Shown here piece after piece: positions 29,718-37,620 of a stretch of DNA of 56,984 bases. A program made the position numbers and the translations under genes. Within the stretch, counting starts at the first letter, position 1. Every line of letters starts with the position of its first letter. The notes below the pieces were generated by a model. The model ran no database searches, had not been told where the DNA came from, and saw only the letters and a program-made list of their open reading frames with translations. Source of the DNA: an uncultured Actinomycetes bacterium (GTDB lineage: Bacteria; Actinomycetota; Actinomycetes; S36-B12; CAIYMF01); NCBI GenBank assembly GCA_903918645.1, contig CAIXFH010000108.1:1-56984 (forward strand), given 5' to 3'.

Positions 29718-29770
29718 TCCGGCGCAATTAGTCCGGCGCAATTAGTCCGGCGCAATTAGTCCGGCGCAAT
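29715..29770. repeat. 14-bp perfect tandem repeat, 4 copies, after katG
   Basis: TAGTCCGGCGCAAT is repeated four times without mismatch, starting at the TAG stop of katG. Each copy therefore carries a TAG, though not all in the katG frame. It sits between the stop and the terminator. Probably a slippage expansion of the 3' untranslated region. Confidence 0.95.
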
Positions 29771-29796
29771 CAGCCGGACGAAAGTTAAGCGTCGAA

Positions 29797-29845
29797 GGCA
29801 CCCTGCGAGTTGGCGAACGGCCAACGCGTGGGGTGCCTTTCTCGT
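29797..29845 (+). terminator. Rho-independent terminator of katG
   Basis: GGCACCC ... TTGGC (29797-29814) pairs with GCCAA ... GGGTGCC (29820-29837) as 7-bp and 5-bp stems around a 6-base internal loop. The hairpin loop is GAACG, and TTTCTCGT follows. It also separates katG from the convergent acyl-CoA synthetase gene. Confidence 0.75.
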
Positions 29846-29893
29846 GCTGGGCTAGCGGTTAGCCGCGCCTTAACGTGATCTAGGCGGAAAGGT

Positions 29894-31984
29894 TCACGAG
29901 CCAAGGAGTGAGTTCACATCGTCGCTACGGATGAGTCGGACATCAACTGCCACCACACCATCAGCAGTTGCCAGCACCGGATTGAGATCCAACTCGGCGA
30001 TCTGCGGATACGTGGCCATGAGTTCGCCCACCGTCTGGACGAGGTTCGCAACCGCTGCTCGATCCACCCCCGGCATACCCCTAACCCCGTCGAGGAGCAC
30101 CGCACCACGCGGCCGAGCTATGAGCGCTTGGGCTGCCTCGATGTCAAGCGGTGCGGCAGCAAACGACACGTCGTCGAGGACCTCAACCAACACCCCACCG
30201 AGGCCGAACGCCACAATCGGGCCGAGCGTGGCGTCGGATAAGCCACCAACAACCAACTCCAGTCCGCGTGCCTGCGTCTGGAGCAGCACCTGTGCATCGG
30301 GCGCCAACTCGAGCAACTCAGAAACAGCATCCAGTACCTCGCTGGCGGTGCCTAGCCCAAGGCGCACTCCACCGACGTCGCTCTTGTGGAGCAGATCTGG
30401 ATGATCGACCTTCGCGACGACCGGATAGCCGAGCCGAGCCGCCGCAGTCAGGGCGGACTCTGCGCTATCGCACCTGATCGTCTCTACCACCGGTATGCCT
30501 TGCGCCACAAGGAATTCTCGAGTTAGCTCGGCGTCGAAACCAACGCCGAGCGGTAGCGCCTTGGTCTCATGAGGTGAGGTCGGCTCGAACCGTTGGTTAG
30601 CCCGCCGATGGCTACCGTATCGAGCGGCATGGCCGATAGCGCTAGCCGTTCGCGCAGGCCACTCGAGGCAGGGGATACCGGCCTCCTGGAGTTTGGCAGC
30701 TACCGGCCATGCTGAGCGGCGCGCGACCCAGCACACGTACACCGGAACCATCACATGATCGGAACGCAAGGCTGCTATCGCCGCAACGATGGCATCAGCC
30801 ACCTCGGGATTTTCGGCAGAACGGTGCAGCAAAACCGGAATGACAATGTCGATCTCACCCGAGCGAGCAAGTAGGTCAAGGACGGCTGGGTACAGTTCCG
30901 CAAACCTCGTCCATACCGGGGTGATGTCGACCGGGTTCGCGGAGCTTGCATAACCAGGCAGGATCGCGTCCAAGGACGCGCGCAGACCCGACGACAACTC
31001 AGGAACGCTAAGTCCTTCATCAGCAAGCAGATCTGCCAACTCGGTTCCAGTACCACCTGAGTTGGTGATAATCGCGACGCGAGAACCGGTCGGCAACGGC
31101 TGGGCACGAAGCACCTTGGCCGCGTCGAGCATTTCTAGACCAGATCGCGTAACGACAACACCCACGGAGGCAAGCACGTCATCCCATGTGCGACGGTTTG
31201 CCGCCAGGGCCGCAGTATGTGAGGCCGCCGCCCGAGCGCCCGCCTCAGACCGACCGACTGCGTTGACGATGAGCGGCTTGACCGGGGTCGTGCGACGGGC
31301 CACCTCAACAAAGAGCCGCCCATCGCCGAGGGACTCAACGAACGCGCAGATGACCTGCGTGCGAGGGTCGATCCGCAACTGATCAACAACCTCGGCGTCG
31401 TCGATATCGCACCGATTACCCGAAGAGTAGGCGACCGCGAAACTGACTCCCTCATCCTCAGAGAGTGCGTGCAAAGCCATCGCATACGACCCGGATTGGG
31501 TGATGACGCTGATGCCGCCACCACCGACAGCGGCTCCCGCCGACAGGGATGCGTTAAGTGGTACATCGCAGTTCTGCACACCGAGGCAGTTGGGGCCGAC
31601 CAACAGAACACCGGCTTCGCGCGCGACCTTGACCATCTCGTCCTGCAGCGCCTGTCCGGCTGGCCCGGTCTCGGCGAAACCAGCACTGACGATCACACAC
31701 GCGCCCACCCCGGCGGCAGCAGCATCCCGAACGACGTCCAGTGCGGCGCTTGCCGGAACCGCCACAACAGCTAGATCGATGTGGCCGGGAACATCGCGCA
31801 GCGACGAGTAGGCGGTTACGCCATCGATCTGGGTCGCCGAAGGGGTGACCGGCACAACCTCACCGGGATAGGCGGCAAGGTTGCGCCACACCACGTTCCC
31901 AGGTGAGTTCTCCCTGGCCGAAGCGCCAACCACCGCCACTCGAGTGGGATCCAGGATTGACGCGAGCGAGCGGGGACCAGTCAC
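29894..31984 (-). CDS. Acyl-CoA synthetase (NDP-forming), CoA-binding plus ATP-grasp fusion
   Basis: A 696-residue single-chain synthetase. The N-terminal CoA-binding domain has VAVVGASARENSPGNVVWRN and LVGPNCLGVQN. A ligase domain carries the phospho-histidine region ARAAASHTAAL. The C-terminal ATP-grasp domain begins LTREFLVAQGIPVVET and has VAKVDHPDLLHKSDVGGV. It activates a carboxylate to its CoA thioester, forming ADP or GDP. It is the last gene of the operon running from 36625, next to a CoA-transferase, so it could activate the beta-keto acid from CoM-dependent carboxylation. A sulfoacetate-CoA ligase role (SauT-like) is an alternative. Confidence 0.87.
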   Translation of the reverse strand: MTGPRSLASILDPTRVAVVGASARENSPGNVVWRNLAAYPGEVVPVTPSATQIDGVTAYSSLRDVPGHIDLAVVAVPASAALDVVRDAAAAGVGACVIVSAGFAETGPAGQALQDEMVKVAREAGVLLVGPNCLGVQNCDVPLNASLSAGAAVGGGGISVITQSGSYAMALHALSEDEGVSFAVAYSSGNRCDIDDAEVVDQLRIDPRTQVICAFVESLGDGRLFVEVARRTTPVKPLIVNAVGRSEAGARAAASHTAALAANRRTWDDVLASVGVVVTRSGLEMLDAAKVLRAQPLPTGSRVAIITNSGGTGTELADLLADEGLSVPELSSGLRASLDAILPGYASSANPVDITPVWTRFAELYPAVLDLLARSGEIDIVIPVLLHRSAENPEVADAIVAAIAALRSDHVMVPVYVCWVARRSAWPVAAKLQEAGIPCLEWPARTASAIGHAARYGSHRRANQRFEPTSPHETKALPLGVGFDAELTREFLVAQGIPVVETIRCDSAESALTAAARLGYPVVAKVDHPDLLHKSDVGGVRLGLGTASEVLDAVSELLELAPDAQVLLQTQARGLELVVGGLSDATLGPIVAFGLGGVLVEVLDDVSFAAAPLDIEAAQALIARPRGAVLLDGVRGMPGVDRAAVANLVQTVGELMATYPQIAELDLNPVLATADGVVAVDVRLIRSDDVNSLLGS

Positions 31985-31996
31985 GAAGGCAGTCTG

Positions 31997-32824
31997 TCAG
32001 CGAGCCGGGGTCGTGGTGAACTCGAATTCACGCTCGAGTTCGCGCGAGTCGAACTCACCTCGCCGCACTTCAAGGGAGTCGATAGCGCGCACCAGGGCTA
32101 CCTCGGCCTCAGTGGGGGCGGCTACGGAATGCACGTCGCCGGCTATTGCGAACTCGAACCCAGTAGCGGCACGCACCTGCTCGATACTGACATCGGGCCA
32201 TGTCTCCCGTAGCCGCATCCGGCCATCGGCGTCATAGTCAAAGACACCGAGCTCGGATACAAGCCACTGCGGGCCGCCGCCGGTGTACCCAAGTTCGGCA
32301 CGCGTTCCCGCGGGTGTGCGGTGGCCGAGGTCAGTGATGAAGTCGCACTCCGCGACGACTGTGCGTCCAGATCGGTGCCGAGTAGTCCACAACGTCAGTT
32401 GGCGGATCGTGGCAGAAATATTGCACCCGCCGCCCCCGCCACCGAGTTTGACCTTGGGCCGCTCGAGCGGACCAACAGCGGTCACGTTGGTGTTGCCGTA
32501 GACATCAATCTGTCCACCCGACACGAACATCCGGTCGACGTCACCACGGATCGCAGCGTCGAAGAACTCCTCGAAGCGCATGCTGTAAGCAGCGCCCTGC
32601 TTGAGGCTGTTGTCGTTACTTGTCGGTGGGATGAAGGCCGGGGTCGGGTTGATGGCGTACATCGCCCCCTCGATGAGCATCATGTCCGGTGCGTGTGAGC
32701 GCTTGGCAACATGCATCGCCACCTGGGCGCAGGGGCTCGCAAAGCCGTGAAAGACCACTTCGCGGTCGGTGATTGTGTGGGCCAATCGCACGACGAACCA
32801 CTCGTCGAAGGTGTAGCCGCTCAT
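31997..32824 (-). CDS. CoA-transferase family I, beta subunit (GctB/IpdB-like)
   Basis: A 275-residue subunit starting at the ATG of an ATGA overlap (32821-32824) with the alpha-subunit gene. The glycine-rich LGGGGGGCNISATI is the CoA-binding loop of the glutaconate/IpdB type. FHGFASPCAQVAMHVAKRSHAPDM and IEGAMYAINPTPA also fit this group. I do not see the usual SENG catalytic glutamate motif, and IpdAB relatives without it act as hydrolases, so transferase activity is not certain. In this operon acetoacetate or another beta-keto acid is a plausible substrate. Confidence 0.8.
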   Translation of the reverse strand: MSGYTFDEWFVVRLAHTITDREVVFHGFASPCAQVAMHVAKRSHAPDMMLIEGAMYAINPTPAFIPPTSNDNSLKQGAAYSMRFEEFFDAAIRGDVDRMFVSGGQIDVYGNTNVTAVGPLERPKVKLGGGGGGCNISATIRQLTLWTTRHRSGRTVVAECDFITDLGHRTPAGTRAELGYTGGGPQWLVSELGVFDYDADGRMRLRETWPDVSIEQVRAATGFEFAIAGDVHSVAAPTEAEVALVRAIDSLEVRRGEFDSRELEREFEFTTTPAR

Positions 32825-33732
32825 ACGAAGAGGCCCTTCCACTGATCGACCGACTGCGACCACGACGTGAGTCGCGCTAGCGGTTCTGGTCCAAGCTTGG
32901 CTCGATAATCATCTTCCCCGCCAGGCAGGTGCACCCACTCAGCCAGGTATGCCTCGGCGGAGTCCGGCGTCGATGCCGCCGTCACGTAGCGGGACATGTG
33001 CTGTCGGTCATACGCATAGTTGGGATAACTCGATGCGGGGTGCGCGCCGAAGGGCACTTCGACGACCGCCTGCACGAAGTAACCAGGGATCGTTACTCCC
33101 CGTTCGGCGAGAGTATCTGTCGGCACGATCTGGTCGACAGTGGCGATCACTGATCGTGACGCACCGGCGAATCGCTCATCGAGTACGTATGGCTGCTCGA
33201 GGAACAGGTTTCCGAACTGATCCCCCAGCGGCGCGTGGATGAGCGCGAAATCTGGAATGAGCGGCGGCACCGCGACCAACAGCTCGCCGGTGAATGGGCA
33301 GGTGATCTCTGCGTACTCAGGGTGCAGACGTCGCATGTCGGTGCCCTTGATCCCCCGCACAGGCAGGAACGGCAGGCCCATCTCAGCAGCACGCAACTGG
33401 GTGAGAATCGTGACGCAGCAACTCTCCTTGACCGTGATGGTGCCGCCCTCAGCAGCCCGGCGATATGCCGGCGCGAGGCCGAGGTCCTGCTCGAATCCGA
33501 CGTAACTCTCCTCGCACACAGCGACCGCGCCGGCCGCAACAAGGAGGTCAACATCCATGCCATGGGCCGAACCCACCACGTGCAGGTCGCGGCGGCCCTG
33601 CCGGATCAGCTCACGGACCAAGGCCATCGGCAGTCGCGACGTAAGCGCACCGCCTAGAGCCACCAAACTCGCATCACGTACATGCGAAGCCGCCGTTGCC
33701 AGATCGACGCGCTTATCCGGGTCGAGGTACAT
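32821..33732 (-). CDS. CoA-transferase family I, alpha subunit (GctA/IpdA-like)
   Basis: A 303-residue subunit with VALGGALTSRLPMALVRELI near the N-terminus, VGSAHGMDVDLLVAAGAV and LIPDFALIHAPLGDQFGN, all typical of GctA/IpdA-type alpha subunits. It overlaps the beta-subunit gene by 4 bp, so the two are made in equal amounts as a heteromer. It begins 16 bp after the SDR gene on the same strand. Confidence 0.82.
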   Translation of the reverse strand: MYLDPDKRVDLATAASHVRDASLVALGGALTSRLPMALVRELIRQGRRDLHVVGSAHGMDVDLLVAAGAVAVCEESYVGFEQDLGLAPAYRRAAEGGTITVKESCCVTILTQLRAAEMGLPFLPVRGIKGTDMRRLHPEYAEITCPFTGELLVAVPPLIPDFALIHAPLGDQFGNLFLEQPYVLDERFAGASRSVIATVDQIVPTDTLAERGVTIPGYFVQAVVEVPFGAHPASSYPNYAYDRQHMSRYVTAASTPDSAEAYLAEWVHLPGGEDDYRAKLGPEPLARLTSWSQSVDQWKGLFV

Positions 33733-33748
33733 CAGACTCCTAGATCGA

Positions 33749-34522
33749 CTAGATCGACGTCATTCCGCCATCGGCGGTGAGGGTGGAACCGGTGACAAAC
33801 GCGGACTCGTCACTGGCAAGGAAGAGTGCGGCGTTCGCGATGTCGGCGACGTCACCGAGACGACCGATCGGGTACTTGGTCAGGGTCATTTCCAGACCCT
33901 TTTGCAGATCGCCTCCGCCACGCGCAATCAGCATGGGCTCCATCAGCGAGGTATAGATAGTGCCCGGGGCAATGGAATTGACCCGGATCCCGCGCGGTGC
34001 GAGGTCGATGGACATCGAACGGGTCAACGCCAGGACGGCACCCTTCGCGGCGCAGTAGGCGGCAAAATTCGCCACCCCAACCAGACCAGCTACTGAGCCC
34101 TGATTGATGATCGAGCCGCGCCCAGCCTTGAGCATCGAGGGCACAACCGCTCGGGAACACAAGAACGAGCCCTTGGCATTGATGTTGAAACAGCGATCCC
34201 AGTCGTCCTCTTCCGCTACATCAACCGCGCCAGTGCTGCCGATGCCCGCGTTGTTGTACAGCACCGAGACATCCCCGAAAGCTGCGATAACCGCATCGGT
34301 CGCAGTGCGCACCTGGGCATCTTTGGTTACGTCGGATTCCAGACCGAGGGCGCGGCCGCCTGCCGCCACTATCCCCGCAGCGACTTCCTCGGCTGCGTCA
34401 CCTCGCACATCGAGGACCCCAACCGCTGCACCCTCACGCGCGAATAGCTCTGCGGTCGCGCGACCAATGCCCGATCCAGCTCCGGTGATGATCGCGACCT
34501 TGCCGTCCAGCCTGCCTGCCAT
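33749..34522 (-). CDS. SDR dehydrogenase, possible (S)-2-hydroxyalkyl-CoM dehydrogenase
   Basis: From the ATG at 34522 the protein is 257 residues, with TGAGSGIG, NNAG, and catalytic S143, Y156 and K160 (YCAAK). Those numbers equal the ones I recall for Xanthobacter (S)-hydroxypropyl-CoM dehydrogenase. However, positions 211 and 214, where that enzyme has sulfonate-binding Arg and Lys, are Glu and Leu here; K208 and K216 lie nearby. It is 43 bp downstream of the (R)-type dehydrogenase gene on the same strand. The stereospecific partner role is therefore plausible but not shown; it could instead oxidise another hydroxyacyl substrate. Confidence 0.82.
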   Translation of the reverse strand: MAGRLDGKVAIITGAGSGIGRATAELFAREGAAVGVLDVRGDAAEEVAAGIVAAGGRALGLESDVTKDAQVRTATDAVIAAFGDVSVLYNNAGIGSTGAVDVAEEDDWDRCFNINAKGSFLCSRAVVPSMLKAGRGSIINQGSVAGLVGVANFAAYCAAKGAVLALTRSMSIDLAPRGIRVNSIAPGTIYTSLMEPMLIARGGGDLQKGLEMTLTKYPIGRLGDVADIANAALFLASDESAFVTGSTLTADGGMTSI

Positions 34523-34565
34523 GCTCAGTGTCCCTTCGATTGTTGTGCGTTTCGATGCGATGTGG

Positions 34566-35288
34566 TCACCATGAGGTCCAGCCCCCGTCGATGACGAGGG
34601 CGGTGCCATTGGCGTAGGCGAGCCGACCCGATGCGAGCACTGACACAGCGTCAGCAATCTCCGCCGGGGTCGCGACTCGGCCCACCGGTATCTGCGCCTC
34701 GACGCGAGCCCGCAGTTCAGGCTGATCTAGCCGCCATTGAGTCATCGGCGTTTCGACCATGCCCGGGCAGATCGAATTCGATCGGATACCCAGATGTCCG
34801 TAGTCGATCGCGATAGAGCGGGCCAGCTGGATCGCCGCGCCCTTGGAGGCGGTGTAAGCAAAGCGCCCCGGGAACGCGACGATTCCTGCAACTGATGCGA
34901 TCGTGATGATGTGGCCCGAGCCCGCGTTCATCATTGCCGGCAGCAGCGCCCGAGCGCACAGGAAGGGCCCGCGGACATTGACGGCCATCACCAGATCGAA
35001 GTCGGCAACGGGAGTTTCGTGCGCGGTGGTGGCTGCCGCTGAGCCAGCGATGCCAGCGTTGTTGACCAACACGTCAACGTGGCCGTAACGCTCGAGTATC
35101 CGCGACATGACATCTGCTACCTGATCGGCGTCAGTGACGTCGAGTCGATAGGAGTCTGGGGACACAGCCGCAGCGGCCTCAGCGTCGAGATCAAGTGCAA
35201 CTACGGTCATGCCATCCGCGTGTAGCTGCCGAACGGTGGCGCTGCCGATGCCACCGGCCGCGCCCGTGACCACTGCTACCTGACTCAT
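34566..35288 (-). CDS. xecD: (R)-2-hydroxypropyl-CoM dehydrogenase-like SDR
   Basis: A 240-residue SDR. Catalytic residues are S132, Y145 and K149. Arg142 lies in AFPGRFAYT and Arg186 in TPMTQWRLDQPELR. These match, at a constant shift of ten, the S142/R152/Y155/K159/R196 set of Xanthobacter R-HPCDH, whose two arginines hold the CoM sulfonate. The TPMTQWRLDQPELR block is, as far as I recall, the same as in XecD. The enzyme would oxidise a 2-hydroxyalkyl-CoM to the 2-oxoalkyl-CoM with NAD+. It overlaps the flavoprotein gene by ATGA (35285-35288). Confidence 0.88.
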   Translation of the reverse strand: MSQVAVVTGAAGGIGSATVRQLHADGMTVVALDLDAEAAAAVSPDSYRLDVTDADQVADVMSRILERYGHVDVLVNNAGIAGSAAATTAHETPVADFDLVMAVNVRGPFLCARALLPAMMNAGSGHIITIASVAGIVAFPGRFAYTASKGAAIQLARSIAIDYGHLGIRSNSICPGMVETPMTQWRLDQPELRARVEAQIPVGRVATPAEIADAVSVLASGRLAYANGTALVIDGGWTSW

Positions 35289-36625
35289 CGTGCCTCCTGT
35301 TTCGCCCGAGCGAACTGTGCGGACTGTGCCGCTTGGGTTAGCGGGTCGTAGACCGGAGAGAACGGGGGTGCGTATGCCAGATCGAGATCCGCGAGGTCAT
35401 CGATCGTCATCCGGGCATGCAGCGCAGCTGCCACGACATCGATTCGCTGCGCTGCGCCGTCTTTGCCGGCGAGTTGGCCACCGAGGAGTAGGCCGTCGGG
35501 GGTGTGCACCAGCCTGACCCGCAACGGCTCCGCACCCGGGTAGTACTTCGCCCTGGATTTGGCCGTGATCTCGGTCGCCTGCGCAGCCATCCCAGCCGAT
35601 TGCGCCTGCGCAAGAGTAAGGCCCGTGTGAGCGACGGTCAGGTCGAAGACCTTCACAACTGCCGTGCCCACGATTCCCGGGAAGGACGCATGACCGCCGG
35701 CGGCTTCGATACCGGCAACTCGTCCAGCCTTGTTGGCGGCAGGTCCGAGTGGAACATATGCCGGACCAGCAAGCACGAGGTGATGCAGGGCGACACAGTC
35801 GCCCGCTGCCCAGACAGCCTCATGCGAGGTGCGCATCTGGTGATCGACGAGCAGCGCGCCGTTGGGGAGTGCGGCAAGTTCTGGTACGAGCGAGGTCGAC
35901 GGGCGAACACCCAGAGCGAGCACCACCAGATCTGCCAGTACCTCACCGTCCTCTAGTTCGACACGAACGAACTCAGGCTCTGGATGCAGCCCGACCAGAC
36001 CAGTGCCAAGTCGGAGCGAGCAGTGCCGACCGGCCTCCTCCTGCGCCAAAGCAGCGACCGTCTCATCGACCGTGGTCAGCACACGAGGCAGGCGATCGAC
36101 AATCGTGACTTCGATCCCGCGCTCGCACAGAGCCTCTGCCATCTCCAGTCCTACATAGCCAGCACCCACCACGACTGCGCGGCGAACGTTGCCCAGCCGA
36201 GAGTGCAGGGCGATGGCATCCTCGAGGCGCCGCACGGTGACCACTCGCGGATCGTCGACGCCCGAGATGGGCGGCACGATAGGAACCGCTCCAGCGGCCA
36301 GGACGAGGGAATCGAAGTCGAGTGTTGCTCCGGTGGCTGTCAGGACTGTTCGCCTGGAAAGGTCAACTCCCGTCGCGGCCGTTCCAAGTTGCAGATCGAT
36401 TCGGCGGCGCGAGATGAACTCCTCAGCCGGATAGGCGATGAGGTCCTCACCGCGGGGGATCACGCCACCGAGGTAATACGGAATTCCGCACAATCCATAC
36501 GAGGGGAACGTGCCGTGTTCGAGCACGGTGATGGTGGCGCTGGGATCTGTGCGTCGCGCGGCCGAAGCGGCCGACATGCCTGCGGCACCGCCCCCAATGA
36601 CCAAGACCCGGCTTGCCACCCGCAC
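35285..36625 (-). CDS. CoA-disulfide-reductase-like FAD/NAD(P) oxidoreductase, possible CoM-disulfide reductase
   Basis: A 446-residue flavoprotein. The N-terminal FAD motif is VLVIGGGAAGMSAA, the single redox cysteine is C46 in SYGLCGIPYYLGG (the CoADR/Nox signature), the second Rossmann motif is VVVGAGYVGLEMAE, and VWAAGDCVALHH is the late FAD motif. The C-terminal dimerisation domain is present. It is the first gene of the leftward operon, divergent from the CoM biosynthesis genes. Reduction of CoM disulfide, to keep the thiol free for epoxide opening, is an attractive inference. CoA-disulfide reductase or NADH oxidase are alternatives. Confidence 0.83.
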   Translation of the reverse strand: MRVASRVLVIGGGAAGMSAASAARRTDPSATITVLEHGTFPSYGLCGIPYYLGGVIPRGEDLIAYPAEEFISRRRIDLQLGTAATGVDLSRRTVLTATGATLDFDSLVLAAGAVPIVPPISGVDDPRVVTVRRLEDAIALHSRLGNVRRAVVVGAGYVGLEMAEALCERGIEVTIVDRLPRVLTTVDETVAALAQEEAGRHCSLRLGTGLVGLHPEPEFVRVELEDGEVLADLVVLALGVRPSTSLVPELAALPNGALLVDHQMRTSHEAVWAAGDCVALHHLVLAGPAYVPLGPAANKAGRVAGIEAAGGHASFPGIVGTAVVKVFDLTVAHTGLTLAQAQSAGMAAQATEITAKSRAKYYPGAEPLRVRLVHTPDGLLLGGQLAGKDGAAQRIDVVAAALHARMTIDDLADLDLAYAPPFSPVYDPLTQAAQSAQFARAKQEAR

Positions 36626-36804
36626 TCCCGTCCCTCGTGTGCTTACGCTGTGACCTTCTCAGTAGCCAGCCTTGGTCTCCATGACCCGCCAAGATGAAGT
36701 CTGGCCAGTTCTTGGCCCGCATGGGACGGGTCCTGGTACGTAGCCACCTCATAATGTTCACTACAGGAAGCACAATTGGGAGCCACGAGACAAGGATGTG
36801 GGCC
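36626..36804. promoter_or_regulatory. Divergent promoter region of the CoM island
   Basis: A 179-bp gap separates the leftward CoM-usage operon from the rightward CoM-biosynthesis operon, so one regulator bound here could control both. On the plus strand CATAATGTTC (36750-36759) offers a -10-like TAATGT about 45 bp before the start; no clear -35 box was found. Confidence 0.4.
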
Positions 36805-37620
36805 GTGACGCCACCACCGCAGTTCCTCGACCTCCCGACTCGGCAGGCCCGACCTCGCAGCCGCGGACTCACCCATGTTCTCGATAAGGGCCTCACCCCC
36901 GAGGCAACAGCGGCGCTGCTCGCCCAAGCAGGGCATCTCATCGACATCGCGAAAATCGGCTGGGGTATCGGATACATCGATCCCACCCTCATCGATCGGG
37001 TCGCCCTCTACCGTGCAGCTGGCATCGAAGTCTCACTTGGCGGCACCCTGCTTGAGGTGTGTCACGCCCAGGGACGAGTCGACGAACTCCGCGACTGGGC
37101 CCTGTCCTGTGGGGTCAGCGTCCTTGAGGTATCCAACGGACTCAACCGCCTAGACCGGGCTACCAAGACCTCGCTGATCCGACGTCTTACCCCGTATTTC
37201 TCGGTAGCGGCCGAGGTCGGGGCAAAGGACGCCAGCGTTCCCGTGGTCGACACTGAGTGGGTTGCTGACATGGAAGCCGACCTCGAGGCTGGCGCCCGCT
37301 GGCTGGTGACCGAGGGTCGCGAAAGTGGCACAGTCGGTATCTACTCGAGTGACGGCTCTGTGCGCGACAACCTGATCAACGCGATCGCTGCTCGACTACC
37401 GATAGACCAAGTTATCTTCGAGGCACCTAACAAGGCGCAGCAGGCCTGGTTCATCACCACGGTCGGACACGAAGTCAACCTCGGAAACATCGCGCCAGAG
37501 GAAGTCATCCCCTTGGAGACGTTGCGACTCGGGTTGCGCGCAGACACCGCGCTTCGGCTGCCTAACCAGCCGCGCGAAGGTGGCAGCACCAACCCTGCTG
37601 GTGAGAGGGTGGAAACATGA
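36805..37620 (+). CDS. comA: Phosphosulfolactate synthase (ComA/XcbB type), coenzyme M biosynthesis
   Basis: A protein of about 271 residues of the ComA family: QFLDLPTRQARPRSRGLTHV, then DKGLTPEA, IDIAKIGWGIGYI, SLGGTLLEV, VSNGLNRLD, a GAKDASVPV region and VIFEAPNKAQQAWFI. ComA adds sulfite to phosphoenolpyruvate to give (R)-phosphosulfolactate, the committed step to coenzyme M. The GTG at 36805 has AAGGA 8 bp upstream; an ATG at 36796 is possible. It is the first of five overlapping genes (ATGA at 37617-37620). ComA homologues also occur in spore-formers for sulfolactate, but the neighbours here point to CoM. Confidence 0.9.
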   Translation: MTPPPQFLDLPTRQARPRSRGLTHVLDKGLTPEATAALLAQAGHLIDIAKIGWGIGYIDPTLIDRVALYRAAGIEVSLGGTLLEVCHAQGRVDELRDWALSCGVSVLEVSNGLNRLDRATKTSLIRRLTPYFSVAAEVGAKDASVPVVDTEWVADMEADLEAGARWLVTEGRESGTVGIYSSDGSVRDNLINAIAARLPIDQVIFEAPNKAQQAWFITTVGHEVNLGNIAPEEVIPLETLRLGLRADTALRLPNQPREGGSTNPAGERVET

